A stretch of 64,000 nucleotides of DNA. It comes from Bacillota bacterium (lineage in GTDB: Bacteria > Bacillota_I > Bacilli_A > RF39 > UBA660). Positions 19,442 to 27,804 of the stretch are shown here, one piece after another (position 1 is the stretch's first letter; every line of letters begins with the position of its first letter). The DNA lies in contig SVAQ01000002.1 of NCBI GenBank assembly GCA_015059305.1, forward strand, positions 1 through 64,000, given 5' to 3'. The translations under genes were made by a program, and so were the position numbers. Below the pieces are notes generated by a model, which was given only the letters and a program-made list of their open reading frames with translations, did no database searches and was not told the origin of the DNA.

Positions 19442-19572
19442 TATTCTTCTCCGTTCATAATAGCATCTTCTTCATCAATTCCGCCAAATAAATATTCAGC
19501 TTCATCAACATTTTCCGCAATAACGAATTGCTGACCCTTCTCAGCATCACATTTTTCAAATAAAAAATACAT
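19441..19572 (-). CDS. Small acidic protein
   Basis: 43 residues, MYFLFEKCDAEKGQQFVIAE... to NGEE, TAA 19441-19443 overlapping the next ATG (TAATG). No motif. Confidence 0.6.
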   Translation of the reverse strand: MYFLFEKCDAEKGQQFVIAENVDEAEYLFGGIDEEDAIMNGEE

Positions 19573-19814
19573 TAGTAATAAATAACCTCCATACTCATTC
19601 TTTTACCTTCTGGATTTAAACGAATATTTAGTGCGGCAACATCTACATCAGAGGCGCACTCCGGACATTGAACATACTTGGCATGGATATTTAACTTTTC
19701 TCCGTTATCATAAGTCAAAGTGGTAGAATAGTCATTATATTCATTTTCTATATTTAAAGAATCATCATACTTAATTTCTATACCACATACCGGACATTTT
19801 ACACTTCTTACCAT
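19572..19814 (-). CDS. Zinc-ribbon protein
   Basis: 80 residues (MVRSVKCPVCGIEIKYDD...) with a second pair CPECASD. It is the first gene after promoter 19846-19874 and is related in layout to the 17.8-18.4 kb ribbons. Confidence 0.7.
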   Translation of the reverse strand: MVRSVKCPVCGIEIKYDDSLNIENEYNDYSTTLTYDNGEKLNIHAKYVQCPECASDVDVAALNIRLNPEGKRMSMEVIYY

Positions 19815-19845
19815 AAATTTACCTCTTTATTTTTTATTATAATAT

Positions 19846-19874
19846 ATTATATCATATTTTTATAAAAAAATAAA
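19846..19874 (-). promoter_or_regulatory. Promoter fused to terminator
   Basis: TTTATT (shared with the T-tract), 17 bp, TATAAT in the palindromic -10 block. Confidence 0.6.
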
Positions 19875-19898
19875 GTTGGAAGTTATGCTCCCAACTTT
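19872..19898 (-). terminator. Terminator
   Basis: AAAGTTGG (19872-19879) pairs with CCAACTTT (19891-19898); T-rich on the minus side. It contains the stop codon of the 26-residue peptide. Confidence 0.75.
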
Positions 19899-19963
19899 AT
19901 TACTTTTATAACTATCCATGCGGTTCCTACAACCGCCAATTCCGCAATCACAACGCCTATCAT
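19883..19963 (-). CDS. 26-residue membrane peptide
   Basis: MIGVVIAELAVVGTAWIVIK followed by six more residues is one transmembrane helix with a Lys-containing end. Its ATG overlaps the TGA of the upstream gene (ATGA), and its TAA lies in the terminator stem. It could be a holin-like or toxin-like peptide; no direct evidence. Confidence 0.6.
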   Translation of the reverse strand: MIGVVIAELAVVGTAWIVIKVIKLGA

Positions 19964-20202
19964 TCTTCTTCTCCTAGATGAGTCATTTCATAAAGTTTTT
20001 TAATTGCCCAACAATCAAGATTACCATTTTTTACTATTTCAAATAAATAAAATATTCTTGTTCGTGTTTGATGATATTTATCATGGGTTTTACTACATTC
20101 ATAAAGAGCATTTGAAATATCTCTGAGTTCATCATAGGTTAATTCAACAGTAGCACTTTTAGTTTTCATTTCTGGATAATGATTAATTTCTCTAATTAAC
20201 AT
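19960..20202 (-). CDS. Hypothetical protein
   Basis: 80 residues (MLIREINHYPEMKTKSATVE...), helical (LTYDELRDISNALYECSKTH). It is coupled by ATGA to the membrane peptide and by TAATG-like contact to the upstream gene. Confidence 0.6.
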   Translation of the reverse strand: MLIREINHYPEMKTKSATVELTYDELRDISNALYECSKTHDKYHQTRTRIFYLFEIVKNGNLDCWAIKKLYEMTHLGEEE

Positions 20203-20433
20203 TTATTCCACCACCTTTTCAAAATGAAAACCCTCGATAAAAAACTCTTTATATTCAGTAAAAGGTTTTCCAGCACCATATAAATCGGTGCCAATACCTA
20301 AGCATAATATTCTTAATAAAGAGATTTCATAAGGATAATCAGGACCTTCTTCCCAAGTAATTACTTGATTATCTTTAACATAAAATAACATTAATTTTTT
20401 ATCTTTGTTTTTAAACCACCATTTTTCCATCAT
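20203..20433 (-). CDS. Hypothetical protein, paralogue of 20430-20660
   Basis: 76 residues starting MMEKWWFKNKDKKLMLFYVK and ending FHFEKVVE. It aligns end to end with the next upstream gene (W-x-F-K-x-KD/N, FF-I-x-x-x-HFEK-VE), a tandem duplication. ATGA overlap. Confidence 0.65.
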   Translation of the reverse strand: MMEKWWFKNKDKKLMLFYVKDNQVITWEEGPDYPYEISLLRILCLGIGTDLYGAGKPFTEYKEFFIEGFHFEKVVE

Positions 20434-20660
20434 TCTACCGCCTTTTCAAAATGATAATCATTAATAAAAAATTTCTTAAACTTTTCAAAGTCTTCACATC
20501 GATCCATTAAAGCTTCTTCAATTCCATAACAAAGAATTTCTTCTAATGGAGTTCTGAAAATTAAATCTTCGGGAAACTCTACTTCAAAAACAAATTTATC
20601 ATATTCGACATAGAGAATCATTAAAATTCTATCTTTATCTTTAAAATACCATTTAGACAT
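20430..20660 (-). CDS. Hypothetical protein, paralogue of 20203-20433
   Basis: 76 residues from MSKWYFKDKDRILMILYVEY to HFEKAVE. The start at 20658-20660 is chosen because it overlaps the upstream TAA (TAATG); an upstream in-frame Met would overlap the previous gene more. Confidence 0.65.
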   Translation of the reverse strand: MSKWYFKDKDRILMILYVEYDKFVFEVEFPEDLIFRTPLEEILCYGIEEALMDRCEDFEKFKKFFINDYHFEKAVE

Positions 20661-20815
20661 TATTCTATCCTTTCCCAATTAGTTCCTACCCTTTCAATAG
20701 CCCATTCCCATACAGCTTCTTCAATTTCTGCGTCAGTAGCATCATCATCTACTTCAATAATACATTCATCATTAGTATTAACCCAACCATATTCTGCGTA
20801 TGCTTTAATTTTCAT
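20660..20815 (-). CDS. Small acidic protein
   Basis: 51 residues, MKIKAYAEYGWVNTNDECII... then an acidic helix DDATDAEIEEAVWEW. It is similar to small phage proteins with a strand then a 'DDATDEEI' helix. No known function. Confidence 0.6.
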   Translation of the reverse strand: MKIKAYAEYGWVNTNDECIIEVDDDATDAEIEEAVWEWAIERVGTNWERIE

Positions 20816-20816
20816 A

Positions 20817-20969
20817 TTAATCAACTCCTATAACATTATTTAAATCAACAATTAACTTATGAATACAACGAAGTTTATAATGATCATTATCATAGATTTG
20901 ATAAGGACATTCTCCGCATAAAAATTCAGCACAACATTTTAATCCTTTATAAATATCAAGTTTCTCCAT
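20817..20969 (-). CDS. Small cysteine-containing protein
   Basis: 50 residues, MEKLDIYKGLKCCAEFLCGE then CPYQIYD and LRCIHK. Cys spacing (CC, C, C, C) suggests metal binding. It overlaps the upstream gene by 14 bp. Confidence 0.55.
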   Translation of the reverse strand: MEKLDIYKGLKCCAEFLCGECPYQIYDNDHYKLRCIHKLIVDLNNVIGVD

Positions 20970-21384
20970 TCATTTTCACCTTTTTATAAATAACTTTATG
21001 ACCATCTAAGTCTCTACCATACTGATAGCCATGTCTTGATAAGAAATGATAATAAATATCTCTTCTTCTATTATCTGCCCAATTTACATAAATAACTATA
21101 TTTACATAATCAAAGCGTTCGATAATCCATTTTTCTAATTCAAAAAATGCTTGCTTTGTCCATCGCCAAGTAGTAAGGAATGTATCTTTACCGGTAGTGC
21201 GAATCGCATCTTCATTTTCCCTAGCTTGCTTTCTTTTGGAATATAAAGATAAACAAGTGTTAAAATAAACTGTATCATCATTCCAATACCATTCACTCAT
21301 AGATAATTCAATCGTTTGACCATTATCAAGTTTTTCTTCTATGCGAGCTATATAGTTTTTTGAATCCCAATGAACTCTTGACAT
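20956..21384 (-). CDS. Hypothetical protein
   Basis: 142 residues (MSRVHWDSKNYIARIEEKLD...). The C-terminal VNIVIYVNWADNRRRDIYYHFLSR (split here: VNIVIYVNWADN, RRRDIYYHFLSR) resembles the end of GNAT-like folds but the core motif is missing. It is the first gene of its operon. Confidence 0.55.
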   Translation of the reverse strand: MSRVHWDSKNYIARIEEKLDNGQTIELSMSEWYWNDDTVYFNTCLSLYSKRKQARENEDAIRTTGKDTFLTTWRWTKQAFFELEKWIIERFDYVNIVIYVNWADNRRRDIYYHFLSRHGYQYGRDLDGHKVIYKKVKMNGET

Positions 21385-21418
21385 TCTTTAATTCCTCTCT
21401 TATTTTTCTTTATATAAT

Positions 21419-21447
21419 ATTATAACATATTTTTATAAAAAAATAAA
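21419..21447 (-). promoter_or_regulatory. Promoter fused to terminator
   Basis: TTTATT, 17 bp, TATAAT, for the 21384-19883 operon. Confidence 0.6.
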
Positions 21448-21470
21448 GGAGAGATTTTTTAATCTCTCCT
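21447..21470 (-). terminator. Terminator
   Basis: GGAGAGATT (21448-21456) pairs with AATCTCTCC (21461-21469); the T-tract merges into the promoter. Confidence 0.8.
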
Positions 21471-21784
21471 TAAATTCCTACGATTGGGACATATTCTAAA
21501 TATGGTGAATTGTTAATAAATTCAATTACATCTGGCCGATCCGCATGAACATGGACATTGATATGAAACTGAATATCTGTTTCTTTTTTGAGATATGCTG
21601 CTCCTGCGTGAAGCTCTTTCACCCAATATAAATCATTTACTGAATAAAGATCCACTGTAAAAGAATTATATCCATAATGCTCTATTATTTTAATTAAACT
21701 TGCTTGATCCTCTTGAGTTTTTGCCGAAGGGTGATATACCCACGCAATACTCTGCGGATCTGGTTCACCAATCCATATTTTCAT
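21470..21784 (-). CDS. Hypothetical, possible degenerate receiver-like protein
   Basis: 104 residues (MKIWIGEPDPQSIAWVYHPS...). A late strand FHINVHVHADRPDVIEFI recalls phage 'cyclic-phosphate processing receiver' proteins, but the acidic pocket is not clear. Low-certainty family guess. Confidence 0.5.
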   Translation of the reverse strand: MKIWIGEPDPQSIAWVYHPSAKTQEDQASLIKIIEHYGYNSFTVDLYSVNDLYWVKELHAGAAYLKKETDIQFHINVHVHADRPDVIEFINNSPYLEYVPIVGI

Positions 21785-22030
21785 TTAATTAACCCTCTTT
21801 GGATGTAGTTCTAAATTTAATACTTCTACGACAACTTCATCATCAAATTCTTCCTGAATACCGTCTTCTAATTGAATAGCAATAGGATAATAATTAATCT
21901 CACCTAATTCATCCATATCAATAATGCCAGCTTTCATATATACATTGCCATCGAATAAAAATGTGTCTCCATACACTAATGAGCCGAAACGCATTAGTGT
22001 ATGAAACTCAATATCTTTACTAATAAACAT
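21785..22030 (-). CDS. Hypothetical protein
   Basis: 81 residues (MFISKDIEFHTLMRFGSLVY...), beta-rich and acidic. It is coupled by TAATG-type contact on both sides and encoded between the receiver-like and the Met-rich protein genes. Confidence 0.6.
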   Translation of the reverse strand: MFISKDIEFHTLMRFGSLVYGDTFLFDGNVYMKAGIIDMDELGEINYYPIAIQLEDGIQEEFDDEVVVEVLNLELHPKRVN

Positions 22031-23412
22031 TACTTCTTTTCCTTATTCATATTCATCATCATCATAAATGGCAGCATATCATTCATCTTATTGTCGCCCA
22101 TCAGTGCGAACATCATCATTGGATTAGACATATCCATTTCACCACCATTCATCAGCATCATCATAGGCAGCATATCAGTCATCTTACTGCCATTATTCAG
22201 CATTAAGAAAGGCAGCATGTTGCCGAATGGCTGATCCTTAGAAGTATTAAAACTCATATCGCCCATGATATTAACCAGCTTTGTGTAGAAATCAAAACCG
22301 AATGGACTCTTGGTAGGAATAATTGTCTTCTGTTCCTTATTAAAGATATCTTCCACGATAGGATATGCAGTATTTTCATCAAAGTCGATTACTCTTACCC
22401 AAGTGCCATTGTGCTTAATAAAATCATTTACTGTAACCTTATCCTTTGGCACAGGCATCTGGTAGAATGGAATATCCATATCAAACATCAGAGCAGTTAC
22501 ATCTACCCAGTCGCCAGTCTTCTTTTCCAGAGCAATCCATTCAGAAGTGCCACTATTATCCATAGACTGGAATGCTGGACCATACATAGACATCTTAACG
22601 CCACTTGCCTTACCGAAATTAAAATCCTTCATAATACTCTTCATATTCATATTTCTCTTTTCCTCTCTTAATTTTAAATTATCTACTGCTTCTTTTAATT
22701 CTTTAATTGAATCTGCTGCTGTTTCCGCAGATATTGCTACATTTGACCAGAAACCATCATTTTGAATCTTTAATACAGAAGGATCTATATCAGAAGAAAT
22801 TTTTAATGAATCTGGATCTACTGTAATCTTTGTTGAAATTGTTTCTGGTAACTTATAATCTACTTCAGTAGCTGTCGTTCCATAAAAATTGATAGGATTT
22901 TCTACTGCTGAACTAGCAGTTGCATATGCCTCATCAACATACCAAGTTGAACTTTCATTTGCGCAATTACATGTTAATGGTGCTCCTTTTCCAAACCATG
23001 CTGGTGTCATACTTCTATTATCCTCCACTATATCATCGAAGGAGTAAAAATCAAGAAAATCACTAACTTCCATTACTGCAACAGTTTCTAATGGAGTATC
23101 ATCTTCATCGAAATTAATCTTATGCTTATTTCGAAGTTCTGCTTTCTTAATCTTTGGTCTATCCGGATAAGCACTATCAGAAATTTCTTCTGCATTAGTA
23201 AATATTACAAAATTGTGATATCTACTCTTGCTTTCACAGGTCATTTCCCATGTAGGGAAATTATAAACCCACTTACCATCATTTCTGTTCCGTGCCGCAA
23301 AATATTCTGTATCATTAATATCACTAAAAATCTTATCTGATACTCGATAAATGTAGCTCTTTTCGGATAACTTACCACTCGGATTCAGAAATCTCGCTGT
23401 CAGTGCATACAA
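22030..23412 (-). CDS. Large protein with methionine-rich C-terminus
   Basis: 460 residues. The middle is a charged helix (ADSIKELKEAVDNLKLREEK) and a beta-rich region. Residues after about 365 are extremely Met-rich (DMLPMMMLMNGGEMDMSNPM then MMMFALMG), with repeats of the type D/N-M-L-P-F/M-M-M. Such tails could be amphipathic, metal-binding or signal-recognition-like. The start at 23410-23412 overlaps the upstream gene by 41 bp. Confidence 0.7.
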   Translation of the reverse strand: MYALTARFLNPSGKLSEKSYIYRVSDKIFSDINDTEYFAARNRNDGKWVYNFPTWEMTCESKSRYHNFVIFTNAEEISDSAYPDRPKIKKAELRNKHKINFDEDDTPLETVAVMEVSDFLDFYSFDDIVEDNRSMTPAWFGKGAPLTCNCANESSTWYVDEAYATASSAVENPINFYGTTATEVDYKLPETISTKITVDPDSLKISSDIDPSVLKIQNDGFWSNVAISAETAADSIKELKEAVDNLKLREEKRNMNMKSIMKDFNFGKASGVKMSMYGPAFQSMDNSGTSEWIALEKKTGDWVDVTALMFDMDIPFYQMPVPKDKVTVNDFIKHNGTWVRVIDFDENTAYPIVEDIFNKEQKTIIPTKSPFGFDFYTKLVNIMGDMSFNTSKDQPFGNMLPFLMLNNGSKMTDMLPMMMLMNGGEMDMSNPMMMFALMGDNKMNDMLPFMMMMNMNKEKK

Positions 23413-23632
23413 TAAAATCGTCCTCCTTCTCTCTTAACTCTGGAAATAATTCCAGGATATGTTTATTTTTATTTAAATAAGGTTTTGCTTCTTCATGAAG
23501 TTCATATACTTCTGATGCAATATCTGCATAAGAAAAAATATTAGAACAATGAATTTTAATATTTCGAACTGCTTCATCGACAGTGCTAAGTCCGCAAGCA
23601 TAACCAATATCACACGCTTCTTTTAATTTCAT
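23372..23632 (-). CDS. Hypothetical protein
   Basis: 86 residues from MKLKEACDIGYACGLSTVDE, 7 bp after AAAGGAG. Helical; the gene product ends in an acidic stretch SEISESEW. Confidence 0.6.
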   Translation of the reverse strand: MKLKEACDIGYACGLSTVDEAVRNIKIHCSNIFSYADIASEVYELHEEAKPYLNKNKHILELFPELREKEDDFIVCTDSEISESEW

Positions 23633-23642
23633 ATTTACTCCT

Positions 23643-23897
23643 TTACCAAGATACATCAATTAGAACATAATCATTATCTGGAAAAACATCCTGTAAGAAT
23701 GCCTTTACGCAAACTTCAATAGGTTCTTCTTCTTCGCTTTCCCACTTTGATCTGAAATAATATTTCTTAAAGCAATCATTAGAATAATAATCGCCAAATA
23801 AGATACTTCTTAAATCATCAGTATCAATATCATACTGAGTTTCCAATGCCTTTTCTAATTCACGGATATCAATAACCGGAGCAAATGTGTACTTCAT
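23643..23897 (-). CDS. Hypothetical protein
   Basis: 84 residues (MKYTFAPVIDIRELEKALET...), with a YDIDTDDLRSILFG acidic helix. It is the first gene of a three-gene operon. Confidence 0.6.
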   Translation of the reverse strand: MKYTFAPVIDIRELEKALETQYDIDTDDLRSILFGDYYSNDCFKKYYFRSKWESEEEEPIEVCVKAFLQDVFPDNDYVLIDVSW

Positions 23898-23933
23898 ATT
23901 TGTTATTTCCTTTCTTATTTTTCTTTATAATAT

Positions 23934-23962
23934 ATTATAACATTTTTTTTATAAAAAATAAA
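23934..23962 (-). promoter_or_regulatory. Promoter fused to terminator
   Basis: TTTATT, 17 bp, TATAAT in the palindromic block; drives 23897-21470. Confidence 0.6.
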
Positions 23963-23984
23963 GTAGAGATTTTTTCTCTACTTT
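23960..23984 (-). terminator. Terminator
   Basis: AAAGTAGAGA (23960-23969) pairs with TCTCTACTTT (23975-23984); overlaps the stop codon of the membrane protein. Confidence 0.8.
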
Positions 23985-24306
23985 ATTTTTCCCTTACTCT
24001 AAATACCCACTTATATAAACCTGGTAATAAGGATATTAAAAATGTGGCACTATAAGCTATAAAATAGAAAGGATACATAGGAAGTAATGTAATAAATGGA
24101 AATAACTTTCCAAAGAAATTAACATCTTTCCATGTTAAAATCCATCCCAATGGACCTAATACTTTATCTTTATAATAATGAAAAATAGGAAAATAATAAT
24201 GCCATACTGATTTATCTACTGAATAATCAGTAGCAGTAAATATAGCAAATGATATACCAAAACTAACGTCAGTTATAAAATAGGCAAGAATTATATAAGA
24301 TAACAT
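23983..24306 (-). CDS. Integral membrane protein
   Basis: 107 residues. Hydrophobic segments lie at about 3-25 (MLSYIILAYFITDVSFGISF), 45-60 and 68-95, ending in basic KWVFRVREK. It forms a cluster with two smaller membrane peptides upstream. Function unknown. Confidence 0.65.
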   Translation of the reverse strand: MLSYIILAYFITDVSFGISFAIFTATDYSVDKSVWHYYFPIFHYYKDKVLGPLGWILTWKDVNFFGKLFPFITLLPMYPFYFIAYSATFLISLLPGLYKWVFRVREK

Positions 24307-24386
24307 TTAATCTTCTCCTTTAAAAGCATTATACCTGCGCTCGCAAGTATAAAACACCAAAATACTAACGCATATAAATTTCTCAT
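24291..24386 (-). CDS. 31-residue membrane peptide
   Basis: MRNLYALVFWCFILASAGIM then LLKEKIKCYLI: one transmembrane helix and a basic tail. It overlaps the next gene by 16 bp. No clear RBS, so translation may depend on coupling. Confidence 0.45.
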   Translation of the reverse strand: MRNLYALVFWCFILASAGIMLLKEKIKCYLI

Positions 24387-24388
24387 AA

Positions 24389-24556
24389 TTATATAAAATA
24401 TGACGCACAAACTGGAACTACAACGGAAATCATATAACAAATATATAATACCCACAACTGAGTCCAAGATGGAGCAATTCCTCTATATTGCTGAATACCA
24501 TACATAACGCCACAAAGAATCCATAAAACTGAAATAATAATAGCATGTATATCCAT
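24389..24556 (-). CDS. 55-residue two-helix membrane protein
   Basis: MDIHAIIISVLWILCGVMYG then a polar loop, then a second hydrophobic helix ending VVPVCASYFI. It is coupled by TAATG to the phosphoesterase gene. The small two-helix form resembles holins, but phage holins usually lie near late genes. Confidence 0.6.
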   Translation of the reverse strand: MDIHAIIISVLWILCGVMYGIQQYRGIAPSWTQLWVLYICYMISVVVPVCASYFI

Positions 24557-25383
24557 TATTTTACTCCCTTCTGTTGTAATAATCTATATCCATAACAACA
24601 ATCATTTATATAGAAATTAGGACTTTTCAGCATATATCTATAATCCAAATCTCTATGACGTTCATGAATTTCATCAATCTCATAGAATCTTCTAAAAAGC
24701 ATTTCCATATGCGGACGCTCTAAACGATCCTGGTGATAGTGGCCCCAAAGCCAGATATGCCAGTCAAAGGTATCCATAATTTCATCAAACCAAAATTCCA
24801 TAGATTTATCTACGGTGCTCTGATCTACCATTGGTAAAAATAAATCACGAGGTTCATATTGCGCAGGACAGGTATGAGTGAAAACAAAATCAACACTCAA
24901 ATTCGCAACCTTGGCCGCAATCTTCTCTCTTTCTTCTGGACTTAACTGTTCATTCTCGAACCATCTCCAACCCTTTGATAATCTATAATATTTATCAACC
25001 GAATAAGCGCCGCCAATAGTAAGAACTAAATGATTTTTAATAAGATATAATTCACCATCAATGAAATATCTGATTGCGGGATAATCTGGATGAACCCATA
25101 CAATATTATTTACTTCACCATCATATTCTTGAACCATTCCTGGTATATTAGATGGTCTTGCCTCGTGATTACCACGAAGTAAATAAAATGTAAAACCGGA
25201 TTCTTGTAATTCTTTCTTTAATTTTTTATCTCGACCATCAAGATAATAATCTACACCAGCATCACCAAGAACAATGATTGCAGTTTCGTCTTCTTTACCC
25301 CAATAACCCGCCTCTCTAATCTGAATAAGCCTATCAGTGAAGACACCATGAGTATCACCGGTAATTATGTAGTTTTTTATCAC
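24556..25383 (-). CDS. Calcineurin-like metallophosphoesterase
   Basis: 275 residues. Motifs of the family occur in order: ITGDTHG (D-x-H), VLGDAGVDY (GD), LLRGNHEA (GNHE), TIGGAYS, FTHTCP (H) and LWGHYHQ (GHxH). Members cleave phosphomono- or diesters using two metals. The substrate is unknown; nucleotide or RNA-end processing would fit its coupling (ATGA) with the nucleotidyltransferase gene. Confidence 0.9.
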   Translation of the reverse strand: MIKNYIITGDTHGVFTDRLIQIREAGYWGKEDETAIIVLGDAGVDYYLDGRDKKLKKELQESGFTFYLLRGNHEARPSNIPGMVQEYDGEVNNIVWVHPDYPAIRYFIDGELYLIKNHLVLTIGGAYSVDKYYRLSKGWRWFENEQLSPEEREKIAAKVANLSVDFVFTHTCPAQYEPRDLFLPMVDQSTVDKSMEFWFDEIMDTFDWHIWLWGHYHQDRLERPHMEMLFRRFYEIDEIHERHRDLDYRYMLKSPNFYINDCCYGYRLLQQKGVK

Positions 25384-26168
25384 TTTAATTCCTCCTTCAT
25401 AGCAATCTTCATTACATCATAAACAAAATTATTTAATATTTCTTCTGCTTCTGGATTACATTTATTTTCAATCTTTTCGCAATAGATATCTGCGGCATCA
25501 GAAATAATTTTTACATTTTCCGCAGCCAAAAATCTCGCATCATCAAGAGAGTATTTACCTTTTTTAACTTCAATTAACCACTCTGGATCAGTTGCTTTTA
25601 AACAATCAACATATGATTCTTCGGCAATATACTTCCATAAGAAATCTTTCATGCGGAAAATGTGATGAAGTTGTTTTGGGTCGTATCCATTTTGTGCGAG
25701 CACATCTACCTTGCTTGGGTAAGGATGTTCAAGAGCATGATACTTTTCAAGAGCCATACCTTTCATACATTTAACCGCAAGATAAGGATTATATCTCGCA
25801 ACTAATTCAGAATTATCAATAAGAGTCTTAACTGGCTGCTCATACTTAGGATTTACCCACATCCAATCAGTAAATAACACTTCTACGAAGTTAATATTCT
25901 GCTTGCGCCATGATTGAACCATGAGCCGCACATCTTTGAAATCAATGTGTTCATCATTTTCTCTTACATGAGTAGTAGAAACAGGTCTCTTATTAAAGAC
26001 AATGTCTTCAAATGTAGGAACAATCAGAGCCTTGGTATCTACGTCAGAATCTTCATAAGCTAAACCATAGTTCTGTGAACCCTGAAGCGCAACCATTAAA
26101 GCCTTATTACCATGAATTGAATATGCTTCTTCAACATGCTCAAGAAATCTTTTATCTGTTGTCATCAT
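25380..26168 (-). CDS. Predicted nucleotidyltransferase (pol-beta superfamily)
   Basis: 262 residues. ALQGSQNYGLAYEDSDVDTK is the G-S-x(n)-DxD nucleotidyltransferase signature (about residues 28-47), followed by a third Asp region (EHIDFKDVRLM). It resembles the YcgL-like predicted nucleotidyltransferases common in large phages. Paired with a metallophosphoesterase and, 6 kb on, a Thg1-like enzyme, a role in RNA or nucleotide end modification is plausible. Confidence 0.85.
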   Translation of the reverse strand: MMTTDKRFLEHVEEAYSIHGNKALMVALQGSQNYGLAYEDSDVDTKALIVPTFEDIVFNKRPVSTTHVRENDEHIDFKDVRLMVQSWRKQNINFVEVLFTDWMWVNPKYEQPVKTLIDNSELVARYNPYLAVKCMKGMALEKYHALEHPYPSKVDVLAQNGYDPKQLHHIFRMKDFLWKYIAEESYVDCLKATDPEWLIEVKKGKYSLDDARFLAAENVKIISDAADIYCEKIENKCNPEAEEILNNFVYDVMKIAMKEELK

Positions 26169-26256
26169 CCCAAAACTCCTTTCTTTTAATATCTATCAAA
26201 AAACAAATAGGAATAGACATTAACATTCCTAATATATAAGCTATTATAAATTCCAT
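26152..26256 (-). CDS. 34-residue membrane peptide
   Basis: MEFIIAYILGMLMSIPICFL then IDIKRKEFWDDDNR: a transmembrane helix with a basic, then acidic, cytoplasmic tail. It overlaps the nucleotidyltransferase start by 17 bp. Confidence 0.5.
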   Translation of the reverse strand: MEFIIAYILGMLMSIPICFLIDIKRKEFWDDDNR

Positions 26257-26324
26257 TAGTAACCTGCTTTCTTCTAACCTATAGTAATAAGAATAGAAAC
26301 AAAAATATTACATTTTAATTCATG

Positions 26325-27137
26325 TTATCTCCAGTAAGGATTTTCTTCCCATACTTCTTGCTGAGCGGGTGATGCGCAATGTCCTGCTCTTTCCCAATCA
26401 GGCATATATCTTAAAGCATCTGCTTCTTTGGAAGAAATAAGTGTTGTTGCTTTATTAAGACCTCCGATCGCATCAGCAATCTTTGACATATCCACTTTAA
26501 CCCAAGTTGCTTCATATTCTTTCTTTAATTTAGCATCTTCTTCGTATAATTTATCATAGTCGTTTTTTAACAAAGATAATTCATAAGCAATACTTTCTTT
26601 TTCACCCTTTAATTTATCACATTCAGTCATTCTCATATCAAGAGCCTGTTTTAATTTAATATTTTCTTCATATAATTCATCATAATCTTTTAAAAGATTC
26701 TGATAATTATTTTCCATATCGGTAGCAAGTCTTTCTGCAATTTTCTTTTCAGTATATTGTTCAGACCATTCACGTACGTGCTGATCATTTTCTGTCTGTA
26801 ATTTCTTTGCTTTTTTACGAAGATCGTTATAATCTTTTTCTAATTCTTCATATTCTTCTTCTAACTTTTTATAATTTTCATGCAAATAATTTGCTTCAGT
26901 TATTGCAGCATCACGTTCTTTGCACATTTTATTAAAATCCTCATTAAAAGCTTCATAAGTTTTATTTAAAGCATTATATTCTGCGCACTTCTGAACATAA
27001 TCTTTATGAAGAGTTTCATAATATTTATTAAGTTCATTAGCTTGATAAAGCTCTCCTTCAAGTTCTATTGTCCTTTGGCGAAAATAATCTAAAGTTTGTA
27101 ATAAAACAATTTCACCGGTACCATATTCAGTCTTCAT
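26325..27137 (-). CDS. Long coiled-coil protein
   Basis: 270 residues from MKTEYGTGEIVLLQTLDYFR. Residues 25-210 are an almost continuous Glu/Lys/Leu/Tyr coiled coil (YEELEKDYNDLRKKAKKL, YDELYEENIKLK). The last 50 residues are different and contain two Trp. The start is chosen after GAGGAGC; a longer frame exists. Probably a structural or scaffolding protein of the infected cell; partner unknown. Confidence 0.7.
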   Translation of the reverse strand: MKTEYGTGEIVLLQTLDYFRQRTIELEGELYQANELNKYYETLHKDYVQKCAEYNALNKTYEAFNEDFNKMCKERDAAITEANYLHENYKKLEEEYEELEKDYNDLRKKAKKLQTENDQHVREWSEQYTEKKIAERLATDMENNYQNLLKDYDELYEENIKLKQALDMRMTECDKLKGEKESIAYELSLLKNDYDKLYEEDAKLKKEYEATWVKVDMSKIADAIGGLNKATTLISSKEADALRYMPDWERAGHCASPAQQEVWEENPYWR

Positions 27138-27138
27138 T

Positions 27139-27531
27139 TTATTTAAGCTCCTCGTCACTATAATATTCGTCTAACTTACCATTTAAGTCATCAATAATAT
27201 TTTTTAAAGTAACAATTTCAGATTCCAGTTCAGCAATTTCGCTTTCATATTCAAGATTATCTCTTTCATAAGTTCTTAATTCAGCTTCAAGAGAATAGGT
27301 TTCATCTAAAAGACCTTCAACTTTGTTTTTTAATTCACCATTTTCTTCTTCTAAAGAAATATTAAGATTCTTTAAATTAACATTTTCCTTAAATAAAGCA
27401 TTATTTTCATTGTAATAATCACTTGTTTCTTCTTTATAAGAATCAATTACTCCATGTAATCTCTGATTCTCTCTTCTATAATCTTCAATAATAGATAAAA
27501 ATAGGTTAACCTGTTCAGCTGGTGTCATCAT
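27139..27531 (-). CDS. Coiled-coil protein
   Basis: About 130 residues, MMTPAEQVNLFLSIIEDYRR then heptads (LEAELRTYERDNLEYESEIA). Coupled to the longer coiled-coil gene downstream, so the two may form a heteromeric coil. ATG 27529-27531 is placed 8-9 bp after AAAGGAA. Confidence 0.65.
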   Translation of the reverse strand: MMTPAEQVNLFLSIIEDYRRENQRLHGVIDSYKEETSDYYNENNALFKENVNLKNLNISLEEENGELKNKVEGLLDETYSLEAELRTYERDNLEYESEIAELESEIVTLKNIIDDLNGKLDEYYSDEELK

Positions 27532-27570
27532 AAGATTCAATTCCTTTCTATTTATTTTTCTTTATATAAT

Positions 27571-27599
27571 ATTATATCATATTTTTTTAAAAAAATAAA
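27571..27599 (-). promoter_or_regulatory. Promoter fused to terminator
   Basis: TTTATT, 17 bp, TATAAT, driving 27531-24291. Confidence 0.6.
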
Positions 27600-27622
27600 A
27601 GAGAGATAATTTTATCTCTCTT
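27599..27622 (-). terminator. Terminator
   Basis: AAGAGAGATAA (27599-27609) pairs with TTATCTCTCTT (27612-27622). Confidence 0.8.
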
Positions 27623-27800
27623 AAATATGTCTTATTCTATGTTCAATTAATGCACAAGGAATAGTTCCCATCGAATAATAAGCAGGACACTCATCTTTTA
27701 AACATTCCGCAAAAACTTCTGTTGTTGCTTCGTCAATTATTATACCATCTTCTCTTAATTCTTTGGTTGTTGAAATAATTTTTCTAAAAGGACACTTCAT
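27621..27800 (-). CDS. Small cysteine protein
   Basis: 59 residues, MKCPFRKIISTTKELREDGI then FAECLKDECPAYYSM and IPCALIEHR. The CxxxxC pattern is like zinc-binding phage proteins. TAA lies at the edge of the terminator. Confidence 0.6.
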   Translation of the reverse strand: MKCPFRKIISTTKELREDGIIIDEATTEVFAECLKDECPAYYSMGTIPCALIEHRIRHI

Positions 27801-27804
27801 ATTA

